A DNA stretch of 49,776 nucleotides, from positions 1-49,776 of the forward strand of contig DMES01000065.1 of NCBI GenBank assembly GCA_003450815.1. Reading direction: 5' to 3'. Below are positions 1 through 7,953 of this stretch, piece after piece (within the stretch, counting starts at the first letter, position 1; the number at the start of each line of letters is the position of its first letter). The translations under genes were made by a program, and so were the position numbers. The notes under the pieces were generated by a model that saw nothing but the letters and a program-made list of their open reading frames with translations, searched no databases and was not told where the DNA came from. The DNA comes from Elusimicrobiota bacterium (GTDB lineage: Bacteria; Elusimicrobiota; Elusimicrobia; Elusimicrobiales; UBA9959).

Positions 1-66
1 CCGGATTGGCCGAGCGCATACAGTTGCAGTGAATTTCAGGAATGGGCCTTATCGAGGGATCCTTTG

Positions 67-477
67 ATGATGGATAATCTTAGGAAACCAATTGAAAAAG
101 AAATTTCAAAAAAACGGCTTTCACTGATTTATGTCGGTTCCGCTCATATAAAGAAAAGAGGGGTTGTCCGTATTAAAATGCCGGAAGGGGGGGAGACGGA
201 AATCATGCATCTTGGGTCTCGGCTCTTTATGGCGTTTCCTCGTACGGTGTCCATTAATCAGAATGATCCGATGGGGGATTGTGAGGATTTGATCGAAACG
301 AAGGCAAAAGAATCGGGTCTCAAAGAAATCACTCTTTTAAATTTAAACACACATCCCTTTGGAAATCTTGAAAGTATCTATTGTGCGGTAGAATACCCGT
401 TGCCGCACACATATATTCCCAGTCCCTTCAAAGCAAAAGACCATTTCGATTACTATCTTTATTACCCACACCGCTGA
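67..477 (+). CDS. Hypothetical protein, 136 aa
   Basis: A small soluble-looking protein that I do not recognise. There is no signal peptide, no membrane segment and no familiar catalytic motif. The N-terminal third is basic and the C-terminus is rich in Tyr, His and Pro. I chose ATG at 67 because GAGGGA at 54-59 gives a normal 7-base spacing; TTG at 64 and ATG at 70 are also possible. It ends before the tRNA remnant and no partner gene is visible within the window. The call rests on the open frame and the ribosome binding site only. Confidence 0.6.
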   Translation: MMDNLRKPIEKEISKKRLSLIYVGSAHIKKRGVVRIKMPEGGETEIMHLGSRLFMAFPRTVSINQNDPMGDCEDLIETKAKESGLKEITLLNLNTHPFGNLESIYCAVEYPLPHTYIPSPFKAKDHFDYYLYYPHR

Positions 478-600
478 ATAATTGGGGAAGGGCACTCTTC
501 CCATTCCCGGCGTGAGTCGCCATATTTTACCGGCACAAAAAGTTCGCTTTTGGGGTGTGTTGATTGGCAGAACAAAGGGGGCCAAAAACTAACTTTCAGG

Positions 601-630
601 CAAAAAACGACCACCGAAGCGCGGTGGTCG
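601..630 (-). terminator. Intrinsic terminator serving the minus-strand tRNA remnant
   Basis: A 9-bp perfect stem (CGACCACCG / CGGTGGTCG at 608-616 and 622-630) with a 5-base loop is followed, on the minus strand, by a run of six T residues (the A run at 602-607). It lies just downstream of the 3' end of the tRNA-Glu fragment. That suggests the fragment derives from a once functional minus-strand tRNA gene. Confidence 0.75.
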
Positions 631-644
631 AATTACTGGTAAAT

Positions 645-697
645 TGGCGCCCCCAAAGGGATTCGAACCCTTGATCTCTGCCTTGAAAGGGCAGTGT
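645..697 (-). pseudogene. 3' fragment of tRNA-Glu (UUC), probable attachment-site copy
   Basis: Read on the minus strand this has CCA (645-647), discriminator G, the 3' acceptor strand TGGGGGC, a perfect T arm (5-bp stem, loop TTCGAAT at 656-672), a 5-base variable region and a perfect anticodon arm (678-694) with loop CTTTCAA, giving anticodon UUC (Glu). The D arm and 5' acceptor strand are absent; the sequence beyond about 698 has no tRNA character. Such a 3' fragment is the usual remnant left at the distal end of an element integrated into a tRNA gene. A second, more degenerate copy lies at 4561-4595 in the same orientation. Confidence 0.75.
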
Positions 698-794
698 TGC
701 GACTGATTTTCATCCGTTGCCGACACCTAAATATCCTTATAATACAATCATTATTTGCTATTTGCCCACTCCAGTGCATAAAATTAGCCGGATT

Positions 795-824
795 AAAGTG
801 TGCACTTTATTGTGCGCTTTTGGG
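795..824. repeat. 30-bp direct repeat, left copy
   Basis: This begins AAAGTGTGCACTT and ends TGTGCGCTTTTGGG. It matches 4451-4480 at 28 of 30 positions in the same orientation. It lies about 100 bp inside the left tRNA remnant, while its partner lies about 80 bp inside the right remnant, so the pair appears to mark the ends of the AbiE/TyrRS island. The region 698-894 otherwise shows no convincing gene. Confidence 0.75.
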
Positions 825-897
825 CTATCCAAGGCACCTGTTTTGTATATCTTTGGTGGGTGCTATTAAGGGGATTCCGGTGGTCGCTCCTAGGGCC

Positions 898-926
898 TTG
901 AAATTTATCGGTTTCACTGCTATAAT
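898..926 (+). promoter_or_regulatory. Sigma-70-type promoter for the AbiE pair
   Basis: TTGAAA (898-903), a 17-base spacer and TATAAT (921-926) lie 32 bp before the start codon at 959. The match and spacing are near ideal. No operator palindrome was obvious around it, although AbiEi antitoxins commonly autorepress by binding repeats upstream of their own gene. Confidence 0.7.
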
Positions 927-958
927 ATATTTCAGCGAATGATGAAAATGACTATACA

Positions 959-2002
959 ATGAAACAAAAAGACATGGAGTCCTTAGCAACTAGAGCTATA
1001 CTGACCTGTTTGGCAGAGGTCCCTTTCTTGCGTCCAACCAGACAGCCTAACCTGAATAAGTCGCCCTACGAGCCTGACCTGCTTTTCAAAGTTTCAGGGA
1101 AAGACAAGAAGCAATATACCTTAATCGTGATGGCTAAAAGCACCGGACAGCCCCGTTCGGTCCGCGATGCTATAGCGGTCCTTGCAATGAGCAAGAATAA
1201 ATATCCCAATTCGTATCCAGTTGTCGTGGCTCCTTATATATCGGAACAGTCTGCTGATATGTGCCGACAGGCTGATGTTGGCTATGTCGATCTGAAGGGG
1301 AACTGTTGCCTTGCATTTGATTCGGTTTTTATAGAACGGACCGGCATACCAAACGAAGCGGAAAAACGGGAGCTAAAGTATATCTACTCTCCCCGGGCGG
1401 AGCGAGTGCTTCGGGTTCTTCTCAATGATGTTTCCAAATCGTGGAAGACGGTCGATCTTGCCCAGGCCGCCGGTGTCAGTTTGGGACATGTTTCGAATAT
1501 AAGAAAGCGGCTTGAGCAGGGAGAGTTCCTGAATGCCGAAAGCACTGGCATCCAGGTGTCACGCCCCAAGGACCTGCTTGAGGCGTGGTCAAAGAATTAC
1601 AAGATGCGTAGCGATACGATATACCGCTTTTGGTCGCCGCAACCATTGCCTGAGCTGGAGGACGCGTTGCTATCGTATGCCAGGAAGAAGAATCTCCAAT
1701 GCGCGTTGACAGCTTTCTCGGCCGGGGCGCTGTATGCCCCGATGGTAATAATGCCGCGGTTGTTTGCATATTGTACGGAAGATATGGATAAACTGGCGAC
1801 CGCTTTGCGGCTGAAGAAGGTTGATTCAGGTGAGAGTATCCAATTAATCAGGCCACATGACGACAGCGTGTTTATCGACTCCAGGAAGTTGCAAGGTAAA
1901 ACGCTGGTTTCACCAGTGCAAGCCTATCTTGATCTCATGGCGCTTGGAGGGAGAGGGGAAGAGGCGGCAAAGTCTATAATGGGACAGGTGCTTAAATGGT
2001 AA
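959..2002 (+). CDS. AbiEi-family antitoxin / HTH regulator (type IV TA)
   Basis: This 347-aa protein resembles the AbiEi_2 type of antitoxin. The N-terminal ~130 residues look like a small alpha/beta domain ending in a GNCCLAFDSVFIERTG stretch typical of the group. A winged-helix segment follows (about residues 145-200, with the VDLAQAAGVSLGHVSNIRKRL recognition region), then a C-terminal domain. In the family the antitoxin represses the operon and counteracts the AbiEii nucleotidyltransferase toxin. The next gene encodes exactly such a toxin and starts 7 bp before this gene ends, which strongly supports the pair. ATG at 959 lacks a clear ribosome binding site; ATG at 974 is an alternative. 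Family assignment is from recognition of motifs and context, not a search. Confidence 0.82.
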   Translation: MKQKDMESLATRAILTCLAEVPFLRPTRQPNLNKSPYEPDLLFKVSGKDKKQYTLIVMAKSTGQPRSVRDAIAVLAMSKNKYPNSYPVVVAPYISEQSADMCRQADVGYVDLKGNCCLAFDSVFIERTGIPNEAEKRELKYIYSPRAERVLRVLLNDVSKSWKTVDLAQAAGVSLGHVSNIRKRLEQGEFLNAESTGIQVSRPKDLLEAWSKNYKMRSDTIYRFWSPQPLPELEDALLSYARKKNLQCALTAFSAGALYAPMVIMPRLFAYCTEDMDKLATALRLKKVDSGESIQLIRPHDDSVFIDSRKLQGKTLVSPVQAYLDLMALGGRGEEAAKSIMGQVLKW

Positions 2003-2820
2003 ACAATAGCGACTATAACCTTGATATGGTTAAGGCGGCGCATTCCGTATTGATAGAAATAGTGCATCTGCTTGGGGAATACCGGGATTCCATGATATTA
2101 ATCGGCGGATGGGTCCCGCAACTGCTGTGCAGCGGAGCAAAGGTTAAGCATATTGGCAGCATCGATATCGATCTATTACTGGACCACCGGAACTTGGGCG
2201 GCCCAGCTTATAAAACGATTAAGAAGCTCCTTCTCGATCGCGGGTATATCGAAGGCGAACAGCCCTTTATATTCTACCGGGATGTGCCGCAATCGTCCGG
2301 CACCATCCGTGTGGAGGTAGACTTCCTTGGCGCACAATACGATGGCACTGGAAAAAAACACCGGACACAGCAAGCGCAGGATATGAAGATCCGGAAAGCG
2401 CGCGGCGCCGACTTGGCGTTTAAGAAGCCGGTGGAAGTTACAATCGCCGGTGTTCTGCCGGGAGGAGCCGAAGATAAGGTCAGCGTGAGAGTGGCATCCA
2501 TAGTCCCCTTTTTGGTTATGAAGGCGCAGGCCCTCAATAGCAGACTGAAAGAAAAGGATTCATGGGATATCTATTACTGCCTCTTAAATTACCCGGGCGG
2601 AGTATTTGCGATAGCCGAAGAGTTCAAAAAGCTGTCTGCCAATAAGCTGGTCAAAGAGGCCTTAGGGATATTGCAGGATAAATTCGGCTCATTAAAAGGG
2701 CTGGGTCCAACGCACGTAGCCGCATTTGAGAATATAACAAGTCCTGGAGAGCGGGAGCGCATCCAGCGCGACGCCTATGAGCGGGTCTCTCTGTTGTTGA
2801 AGTCGGTCGCAGAAGCGTAG
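1996..2820 (+). CDS. AbiEii/AbiGii-type nucleotidyltransferase toxin
   Basis: A 274-aa protein with the minimal nucleotidyltransferase signature: LIGGWVPQLL (about residues 36-45) followed by GSIDIDLLL (about 54-62), where the two Asp residues of DID would bind metal. A basic stretch and a KDSWDIYYCL segment (about 187-196) match the DUF1814/AbiEii family, whose members transfer nucleotides and cause growth arrest or phage abortive infection. It overlaps the antitoxin gene (ATGGTAA), implying translational coupling. Here it sits inside a tRNA-end-bounded island, as expected for a mobile defence module. Substrate (NTP and target) cannot be read from sequence. Confidence 0.85.
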   Translation: MVNNSDYNLDMVKAAHSVLIEIVHLLGEYRDSMILIGGWVPQLLCSGAKVKHIGSIDIDLLLDHRNLGGPAYKTIKKLLLDRGYIEGEQPFIFYRDVPQSSGTIRVEVDFLGAQYDGTGKKHRTQQAQDMKIRKARGADLAFKKPVEVTIAGVLPGGAEDKVSVRVASIVPFLVMKAQALNSRLKEKDSWDIYYCLLNYPGGVFAIAEEFKKLSANKLVKEALGILQDKFGSLKGLGPTHVAAFENITSPGERERIQRDAYERVSLLLKSVAEA

Positions 2821-2910
2821 GCGACCCCCGATGGTCTGCATTTATTTATAAATTGTCCAATGTGAGGGAATCGCTTCTCCTGGATTACTAACATTATGAA
2901 AAATTAAGAT

Positions 2911-4239
2911 ATGCAAAATGATATGACACAAGACAAAAAAACACCCACCACCGCGAGCGGATCTGCCGACGCTCCTAGGGCCGCAACCGAGCGCGATCCA
3001 GCCAAGATAGAAGCCAAGTTGCTGATGCTCGACCGACTTATCGATTGGCCCACCTCTTTGACCAGCAGGGAAGACCTCAATAAAGCGCTGTCCGATGGCA
3101 GACAGATGCGCATAAAGTTCGGGGTGGACATAACGGCAAGGACGCTGCATATCGGCCATGCCGTAAACCTGAGAGCCATCAGGCACTTGCAGGACCTCGG
3201 TCATAAGGTCGTGTTCATGCTCGGAGGATTTACCACCCTCGTCGGCGATCCGACAGGGAAGGTCGTGGCGAGAGTTGCGCAGGACCGGGACGAAGTGGAG
3301 GAGAACAAGCGCGCCTTTATCGACCAGATAAAATCGATAATCAGGTTCGATATCCCCGACCGGATCGAGATCCGAGACAATACTGAGTGGTGGGGGACGC
3401 CGGAAAAACATGGGCGCATAACCGTAGGCCATCTTTTCGAGCTGCTCAGGACGATTACGGTCACAAACCTCCTTTCGCGCGATATGTTCCGCGAGCGGAT
3501 GAAGAAGTTGGACCCCATTTACGCCTCGGAATTCCTGTACCCAGTGCTACAGGGCTACGACTCAGTTGAAATGCAGTCAGACCTGACTATCGTCGGGACG
3601 GACCAGATGTTCAACGAGAAAATGGCCTGGGAGTTCCAGGAAGCGAGCGGCCAGGTAAAACAGGCGGTATTCTGCACCAAGATAACCCCCGGGCTGGACG
3701 GGAGGGACAAACAGTCCAAATCCCTGGGGAATTATGTGGGTCTAGCCTTCAGCCCGCAGGAAAAGTTCAACAGCACGATGCTTCTCCTCGACGGACTTGT
3801 ATCGCAGTGGTTCGAGGTTTATACCGAGGCAGACCCGCGACAGATAAGCGAATGGAAAACGGATTTCGGCGCCGACCCGGTAGCCTTGAAGAAGCGTCTG
3901 GCGTTCTGCATAGTGGAACTCTTCCACGGTCGGGAGGAAGCGGAAAAAGCGGAGAGCGAGTTCGACTCCCGCAAGTTTAAGAAAAAAGTGCCATCCGTCA
4001 TCGGAGCAAAAAGCGTGAACCCGGAGGACACGGTCCGTAAAGCGCTGATGACCGCACTTGGCAGAAAAGCCGGTGACATCCGGGATGCCATCTCCAATAA
4101 TGCGCTCAACCTTATAACGAAGGTCAACGATGACGGCTCTTACGAGGAAGAAAAGCTTGATATGGTGAAAATTTCCGCGATGAAGGCCAAGGGCGCGTTG
4201 ATCCGGTGGGGGAAAAACGGCTTTTACCGTTTCGAGTAG
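2911..4239 (+). CDS. tyrS: Tyrosyl-tRNA synthetase
   Basis: A 442-aa class I synthetase that charges tRNA-Tyr with tyrosine using ATP. Visible motifs: KFGVDITARTLHIGH with the HIGH signature at about residues 77-80, DPTGK (about 111-115), LYPVLQGYDS (about 210-219) and GTDQMFN (about 230-236) of the tyrosine pocket, and KQSKSLGN (about 268-275) as the KMSKS loop. About 30 extra residues precede the catalytic core. The C-terminal region, where an S4 RNA-binding domain normally lies, is present in length but weakly matching. The start could be ATG 2911 or 2923; neither has a good ribosome binding site. Its position between AbiE and a degraded tRNA end makes it look like cargo of an accessory element. 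Whether the host has another tyrS elsewhere is unknown. Confidence 0.92.
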   Translation: MQNDMTQDKKTPTTASGSADAPRAATERDPAKIEAKLLMLDRLIDWPTSLTSREDLNKALSDGRQMRIKFGVDITARTLHIGHAVNLRAIRHLQDLGHKVVFMLGGFTTLVGDPTGKVVARVAQDRDEVEENKRAFIDQIKSIIRFDIPDRIEIRDNTEWWGTPEKHGRITVGHLFELLRTITVTNLLSRDMFRERMKKLDPIYASEFLYPVLQGYDSVEMQSDLTIVGTDQMFNEKMAWEFQEASGQVKQAVFCTKITPGLDGRDKQSKSLGNYVGLAFSPQEKFNSTMLLLDGLVSQWFEVYTEADPRQISEWKTDFGADPVALKKRLAFCIVELFHGREEAEKAESEFDSRKFKKKVPSVIGAKSVNPEDTVRKALMTALGRKAGDIRDAISNNALNLITKVNDDGSYEEEKLDMVKISAMKAKGALIRWGKNGFYRFE

Positions 4240-4391
4240 GCGCTCCCGCCGGGCGTCGTGCATGAATATATGGAAAGCGACAAACTTCGACTGAAACTTT
4301 TAAAAGAGCTATTGGGGCTTTAACCCCGGCATACAATAGATGCCCAAAGACTTTAGAGTTGAGGACCGGGGTGATTCTAAATATGCGCATA

Positions 4392-4418
4392 GGTCTCTGC
4401 CTCGGGTAGGCAGAGACC
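4392..4418. other. 10-bp perfect hairpin in the island's right flank
   Basis: GGTCTCTGCC (4392-4401) and GGCAGAGACC (4409-4418) form a perfect stem around a 7-base loop, with no T run on either side. A weaker GGGG/CCCC hairpin lies at 4314-4327. The stretch 4240-4450 downstream of tyrS shows no gene. These hairpins may end the tyrS transcript without being classical terminators. Confidence 0.4.
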
Positions 4419-4450
4419 GCTCATTGGATAAACCGCAGTTTGCGTCGGTA

Positions 4451-4480
4451 AAAGTGTGCACTTGAGTGTGCGCTTTTGGG
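4451..4480. repeat. 30-bp direct repeat, right copy
   Basis: Partner of 795-824 (28/30 identical; the two differences lie in a central TAT versus GAG triplet). It precedes the right-hand terminator and tRNA remnant. A minus-strand frame through both copies shows a short similar peptide (PKAH-VHT), so they could instead be remnants of a decayed coding end. Confidence 0.75.
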
Positions 4481-4531
4481 TAAAAAGGGTGTTTTCGGGG
4501 GAAATCCACCGATTTTGCGTGCATAAATAAA

Positions 4532-4560
4532 AAACCTGTTTCTCGACGAGAAACAGGTTT
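4532..4560 (-). terminator. Terminator-like hairpin beside the right tRNA remnant
   Basis: A 14-bp perfect palindrome (AAACCTGTTTCTCG / CGAGAAACAGGTTT) is followed on the minus strand by TTTTATTTAT. It abuts the tRNA remnant at 4561, repeating the terminator-tRNA arrangement seen at 601-697. Confidence 0.65.
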
Positions 4561-4595
4561 AAATTGGCGCGGCCAACGGGATTCGAAACCCTGAT
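4561..4595 (-). pseudogene. Degenerate tRNA 3' end, second attachment-site-like copy
   Basis: This matches 641-675 at 30 of 35 ungapped positions (shared AAATTGGCGC, CCAA, GGGATTCGAA and the closing TGAT). It retains a CCA-like end and a T-arm-like core, but has an extra base in the T loop and a broken T stem, so it cannot be functional. No anticodon arm, D arm or 5' half follows to the right. Confidence 0.6.
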
Positions 4596-4693
4596 TTTTA
4601 TATCACACCCGAACTGAATGGTTCGCCTCTCCCGGGCAAACAACCACCCAAACGCCATGGCGTTTACAATCCGACAAATTCATCCTCACGGAC

Positions 4694-4734
4694 CTGAAAA
4701 ATCAGCCCGTCATTTCCGTGGGCTGATTTTTCAG
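4694..4734 (-). terminator. Terminator of the glutamine synthetase gene
   Basis: A 15-bp perfect stem (CTGAAAAATCAGCCC at 4694-4708, complement at 4720-4734) overlaps the stop codon of the minus-strand gene and carries a U-rich 3' arm. Confidence 0.75.
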
Positions 4735-6227
4735 CAGTACAAATACTCCGCCACCATTTTTTTTATTTCTTCTTCTTTGCCGTAGAGCCGTTCGCTCAGG
4801 CTGCGGTCATCGTAGCTTTTCAGCTTCTTTATAACGCCGTCTATCACGGCAGGGGGGAAAACCCCTAGGGCTTCGTATATCTGCCTGTCTTTTTCAAGTT
4901 CCTGGGCGGATTCATGGCAGGAGGCCGGCAGTTTTGGGAAACGCCCCTGAAATGTTTTATTTTTGGAGTGCAAAGGATTTCCTTCCACGAAATGTTCGTC
5001 CGCGTACTTAACTGAATCTTTCATTTCAAAACCCAGGCGGGCGGCGCAGCAAAGGCCGGCCAAAAAAAGGTGCACGTTGGCGGAGCCGTCGGCTGAACGG
5101 AATTCCACTGTCTGGCTCGGCTTTACCCCGTATATTTCCCGTGAGGAAGCCGGGTTGGCGTCTTTAATCATATCCACTGCCTTCTGCCAGCCAAGCGGCA
5201 CACGCACCAAAGCCGAGCGGTTGCGGTAGCCCCAGCAAACATTTATCGGCGCTTCCTGATGGGGAACCAGGCGGAAGTAGGAGGTAGGCACGGTATTGCC
5301 GAACGCGGTAAGCGACTGGGCAAGCTTTAAAAACCCGGCTATCGCCTTTTTTGCCTCCGGCGAAAGGCCGCTGCCTGAAAGCATTACGCTTTTACCTTTT
5401 TTAAGCAGGCAGGTGTGAAAATGCAGGCCGGAACCGGCGTGGCCGATTGAGATCTTGGGGGCGAAGGTAACCGTAACGCCGTATTTGCGGCCCACACAGG
5501 AAACTATCCACTTTGCCACCGCAAGCTGGTCGGCTGACTCGGCGCAATCCGTCGGCAAAAATTCTATTTCCTGCTGAGTCATCTCCGCGTCTTCAGTGCG
5601 GATAAACCCCACCTCGGCGTGGCCGTATTTTATCCTGCCTCCGGCTTCGGCTATGGCGTTCATGGCCTCGCAGCGCAGGCCTTCCCATTTGGAAAACGGA
5701 AAAGCCTCATGATAACCCTTTTGGGCGGCAGTCGGGTAAAGCGGGTCTTTCTGTGACACCACATAGTATTCAAGCTCGCCGAGGGCATGAAAATCAAAAC
5801 CGGTTTTTTTATTAAATTCCGAGTGCGCGCGCTTTAACACATTCTCAGGAGCGCTGGCAAAAGGCGAACCGTCGGGATTGTAGAAAGAGCACAATATGTC
5901 CACCGCCGGAACTTCCGAAAAAGGGTTTACAAAAGCCGTGCGGTAGCGCGGCAGCACATAAAGGTCGCTTGAGGAGGCGTCTATGTTCTTAAACAGGCTT
6001 GAGCCGTCCACCCGCTCTCCCGCGGAAAGCACACGGTCCAGATATTTCTCGTCGTTAACAACAAAGTTAAGCGTCTTAAGCCGGCTGTCTCCGGCCACGT
6101 AGCGAAAATTAAGCATGCGCACGCCATGCTCGCGTATATACCGCGAAAGGTCCTTCTTCGTGAAAGCGGCCGGTTCCTTATTAAGAAAGGAAGCTATTTT
6201 ATTGAACATTATTTTTTTAACAGGCAT
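4731..6227 (-). CDS. Glutamine synthetase, type I-like
   Basis: This 498-aa protein is in the usual GSI size range and would make glutamine from glutamate, ammonia and ATP in the cytosol. Recognisable elements: RVDGSSLF in the N-terminal beta-grasp region, LGELEYYV (metal-ligand Glu pair), AEVG followed by MTQQEIEF, the HAGSGLHFH nucleotide/metal loop, NRSALVRVP, and VEFRSADGSAN near the active site. The NLYDLP adenylylation motif of enterobacterial GlnA is absent, so GlnE-type control is unlikely. Several motifs are divergent, so a ligase on another amine is possible. It is monocistronic. GAGGTG lies close upstream of ATG 6227; ATG 6209 is an alternative start. Confidence 0.85.
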   Translation of the reverse strand: MPVKKIMFNKIASFLNKEPAAFTKKDLSRYIREHGVRMLNFRYVAGDSRLKTLNFVVNDEKYLDRVLSAGERVDGSSLFKNIDASSSDLYVLPRYRTAFVNPFSEVPAVDILCSFYNPDGSPFASAPENVLKRAHSEFNKKTGFDFHALGELEYYVVSQKDPLYPTAAQKGYHEAFPFSKWEGLRCEAMNAIAEAGGRIKYGHAEVGFIRTEDAEMTQQEIEFLPTDCAESADQLAVAKWIVSCVGRKYGVTVTFAPKISIGHAGSGLHFHTCLLKKGKSVMLSGSGLSPEAKKAIAGFLKLAQSLTAFGNTVPTSYFRLVPHQEAPINVCWGYRNRSALVRVPLGWQKAVDMIKDANPASSREIYGVKPSQTVEFRSADGSANVHLFLAGLCCAARLGFEMKDSVKYADEHFVEGNPLHSKNKTFQGRFPKLPASCHESAQELEKDRQIYEALGVFPPAVIDGVIKKLKSYDDRSLSERLYGKEEEIKKMVAEYLYC

Positions 6228-6288
6228 AAAACACCTCGCAGGGCTTGTTTATTAGGATTTATAAGATAATAACAAATTTTCAGAATCT

Positions 6289-6440
6289 GGGGACATAATA
6301 CTTAATTCCCATTCTACTACTAAGACCCCAGCATATTTATTAAAAAAACACCGATAGAAGAATAGGTACTATGTCTCCGAATTCTCCAAAGAATAGGTAT
6401 TATGTCCCCGAATTCTCCCCGAATTCTCCCGAATTCTCAA
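6289..6440. repeat. Composite GGGGACATAATAC-type repeat with GAATTCTCC iterations
   Basis: GGGGACATAATAC (6289-6301) faces an imperfect partner (GTACTATGTCTCC, 6366-6378) and an exact one (GTATTATGTCCCC, 6397-6409). CCGAATTCTCC-like units then repeat through 6440. The same 13-bp inverted repeat recurs at 31664-31704 and 46326-46370. It resembles REP sequences associated with Y1 (RAYT) transposases. The whole 6228-6552 gap holds this, a small hairpin near 6468-6487 and no gene. Confidence 0.75.
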
Positions 6441-6552
6441 ATTCTACGTTTCGGGCCAGACAAGGGCCTATAAACACATAGGTCTTAAAACTTCCCCAGC
6501 CTGGGTACTTTGCCTCTTATGAAGCGGCGCCGTTTACGCTAAACTATTAGTA

Positions 6553-7935
6553 ATGAACAAACCCATCTCCAAAGCCACATTCACGGTAGTTTTCTTCTCG
6601 TTGGTCTGCGCCTTTCACGCGCCGGCCAGCGCCGCCAGCAACTTTTCTGTCTTTTCTGACGGCTCAACCAATTCCATGACCGAACTGATCGGCAGCCTCC
6701 GCGCCGGAAGCGCTAAAGTTTCTGTTCCACCACCGGCCTCCCAAACCCCCACAAATTCCCAGCCCAGCCCGAACTTCAACGACCGGCAAGGCACTGAGCA
6801 TATCTGGCCAGACATTGTTTTTCTCCGCGGGGCCGACTATGCGGAATTCGAATACACAATGAGTCAGAACAGGGACATGGTAAGGAAGATGCTCCTGCAG
6901 GAATTCGGAGATCTGATAATTCCCCTGGCCTCAAAACACTCGGATCTAAATGCGCTGGCTCAAACCCTTTTCCAGATCATAATGGCTTTTGACCAGGTCC
7001 ACAACATGCATAAGGACGAGGCCGTGCAGGGAATTAACATATCTTTTGAAAATCAATTCCGCGCCGAGGTTGACGGGCTTTACCGCGCTTATGGCCTTGG
7101 GGATGAACTCCGCAAGCTGGATTTCCTTTTTTCGGGTTCACCCACAGTCAGGGATGTGAAGGCCCAATCTCAGCGCTCAACGCTGCCGATGGAGATTCTC
7201 AAAAACACGGATTATGTCCTTTACGGCTCTTATACCATGCTGGGCAAAGCTAATATCTCCGTTACTTTAACCGTACTGAAACTGAAGACCGGACAGACAA
7301 GAAGTTTTGAAGTGACAGCGCCGATCCATAGCGCGATGAAGGTCCTGGCGAGAAAGTTTTTTGATTTCTTTCAGTCCAACGCGTACATTGAATGGGTAGA
7401 CCCTCAGCCGAAGCTCCAATGGATCCCTCCCGCTCCCGCACAGCCCAAAACAACCGCGACTATCGCAAAGCTTTACTGCCGCGGTCAGAACGCCAGGCTC
7501 CCGTACACAAGAGAGCTTTTACTGGCAAGTCAGGGAACTTCTTACCGCCCGGGAGGCATCCCGCCTCTTACGGAAAATGACGTTTACCTTGTGCTGGACA
7601 AGCAGTACTGGGATGAGCAGTACTACTTCTTCACCGGCTCTTCCGGAGAGGCAACAGGCGGGCCGGTTAGAACCGGCGCCGGATACGGGGTTATAAATGG
7701 TTCTTACTGGTGTGTCCGCGGACCGGTAAGCAAGGATATTAAATTTTACAATGATGTATATGAGCTCGTAAGAAGGCCCGAAACTCCTGAGCCGGTCCGT
7801 GTCGCACTTGAATGCATACTGGCCAAACTGGATGATTTTGGAGCCGATAAAGAGCATGCCCGGGCCTTTTCAACCATAGAAAAAGCTGTTCAGTTCCTTT
7901 CGAAGGAAGGATACGACATTCAGCTGCCGGAGTAG
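6553..7935 (+). CDS. Exported protein of unknown function, 460 aa
   Basis: A classical signal peptide (basic N-terminus, hydrophobic core, cleavage after the ASA region near residue 27) leads into a Ser/Pro-rich linker and a large periplasmic or surface domain. A central segment (NTDYVLYGSYTMLGKANISV) has the alternating pattern of FlgO/TolB-N-like domains that report 'not present or present' lipoprotein activities. A C-terminal segment (RLPYTRELLLAS ... YGVINGSYWCVRG) faintly resembles the C-type-lectin-like DUF1566/formylglycine-enzyme fold. Both comparisons are weak impressions. There is no lipobox Cys. It is single-gene, with a strong terminator following. The start has no clear ribosome binding site. 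Confidence 0.75.
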   Translation: MNKPISKATFTVVFFSLVCAFHAPASAASNFSVFSDGSTNSMTELIGSLRAGSAKVSVPPPASQTPTNSQPSPNFNDRQGTEHIWPDIVFLRGADYAEFEYTMSQNRDMVRKMLLQEFGDLIIPLASKHSDLNALAQTLFQIIMAFDQVHNMHKDEAVQGINISFENQFRAEVDGLYRAYGLGDELRKLDFLFSGSPTVRDVKAQSQRSTLPMEILKNTDYVLYGSYTMLGKANISVTLTVLKLKTGQTRSFEVTAPIHSAMKVLARKFFDFFQSNAYIEWVDPQPKLQWIPPAPAQPKTTATIAKLYCRGQNARLPYTRELLLASQGTSYRPGGIPPLTENDVYLVLDKQYWDEQYYFFTGSSGEATGGPVRTGAGYGVINGSYWCVRGPVSKDIKFYNDVYELVRRPETPEPVRVALECILAKLDDFGADKEHARAFSTIEKAVQFLSKEGYDIQLPE

Positions 7936-7953
7936 CAGCCGCTGATATTCAGC

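Noticed and set aside
694..942. 82-aa open frame after the tRNA fragment
   Set aside because: Cys/Leu-rich composition, runs out of the tRNA remnant through a repeat and the abiE promoter, no ribosome binding site.
4561..4595. Functional tRNA gene at the right end of the island
   Set aside because: The T stem is broken, the T loop has an extra base, and no anticodon arm or 5' half is present.
4309..4658. Minus-strand frames across the island's right flank
   Set aside because: They read through the direct repeat, the terminator hairpin and the tRNA remnant; no recognisable protein. A decayed integrase end is conceivable but not supportable.
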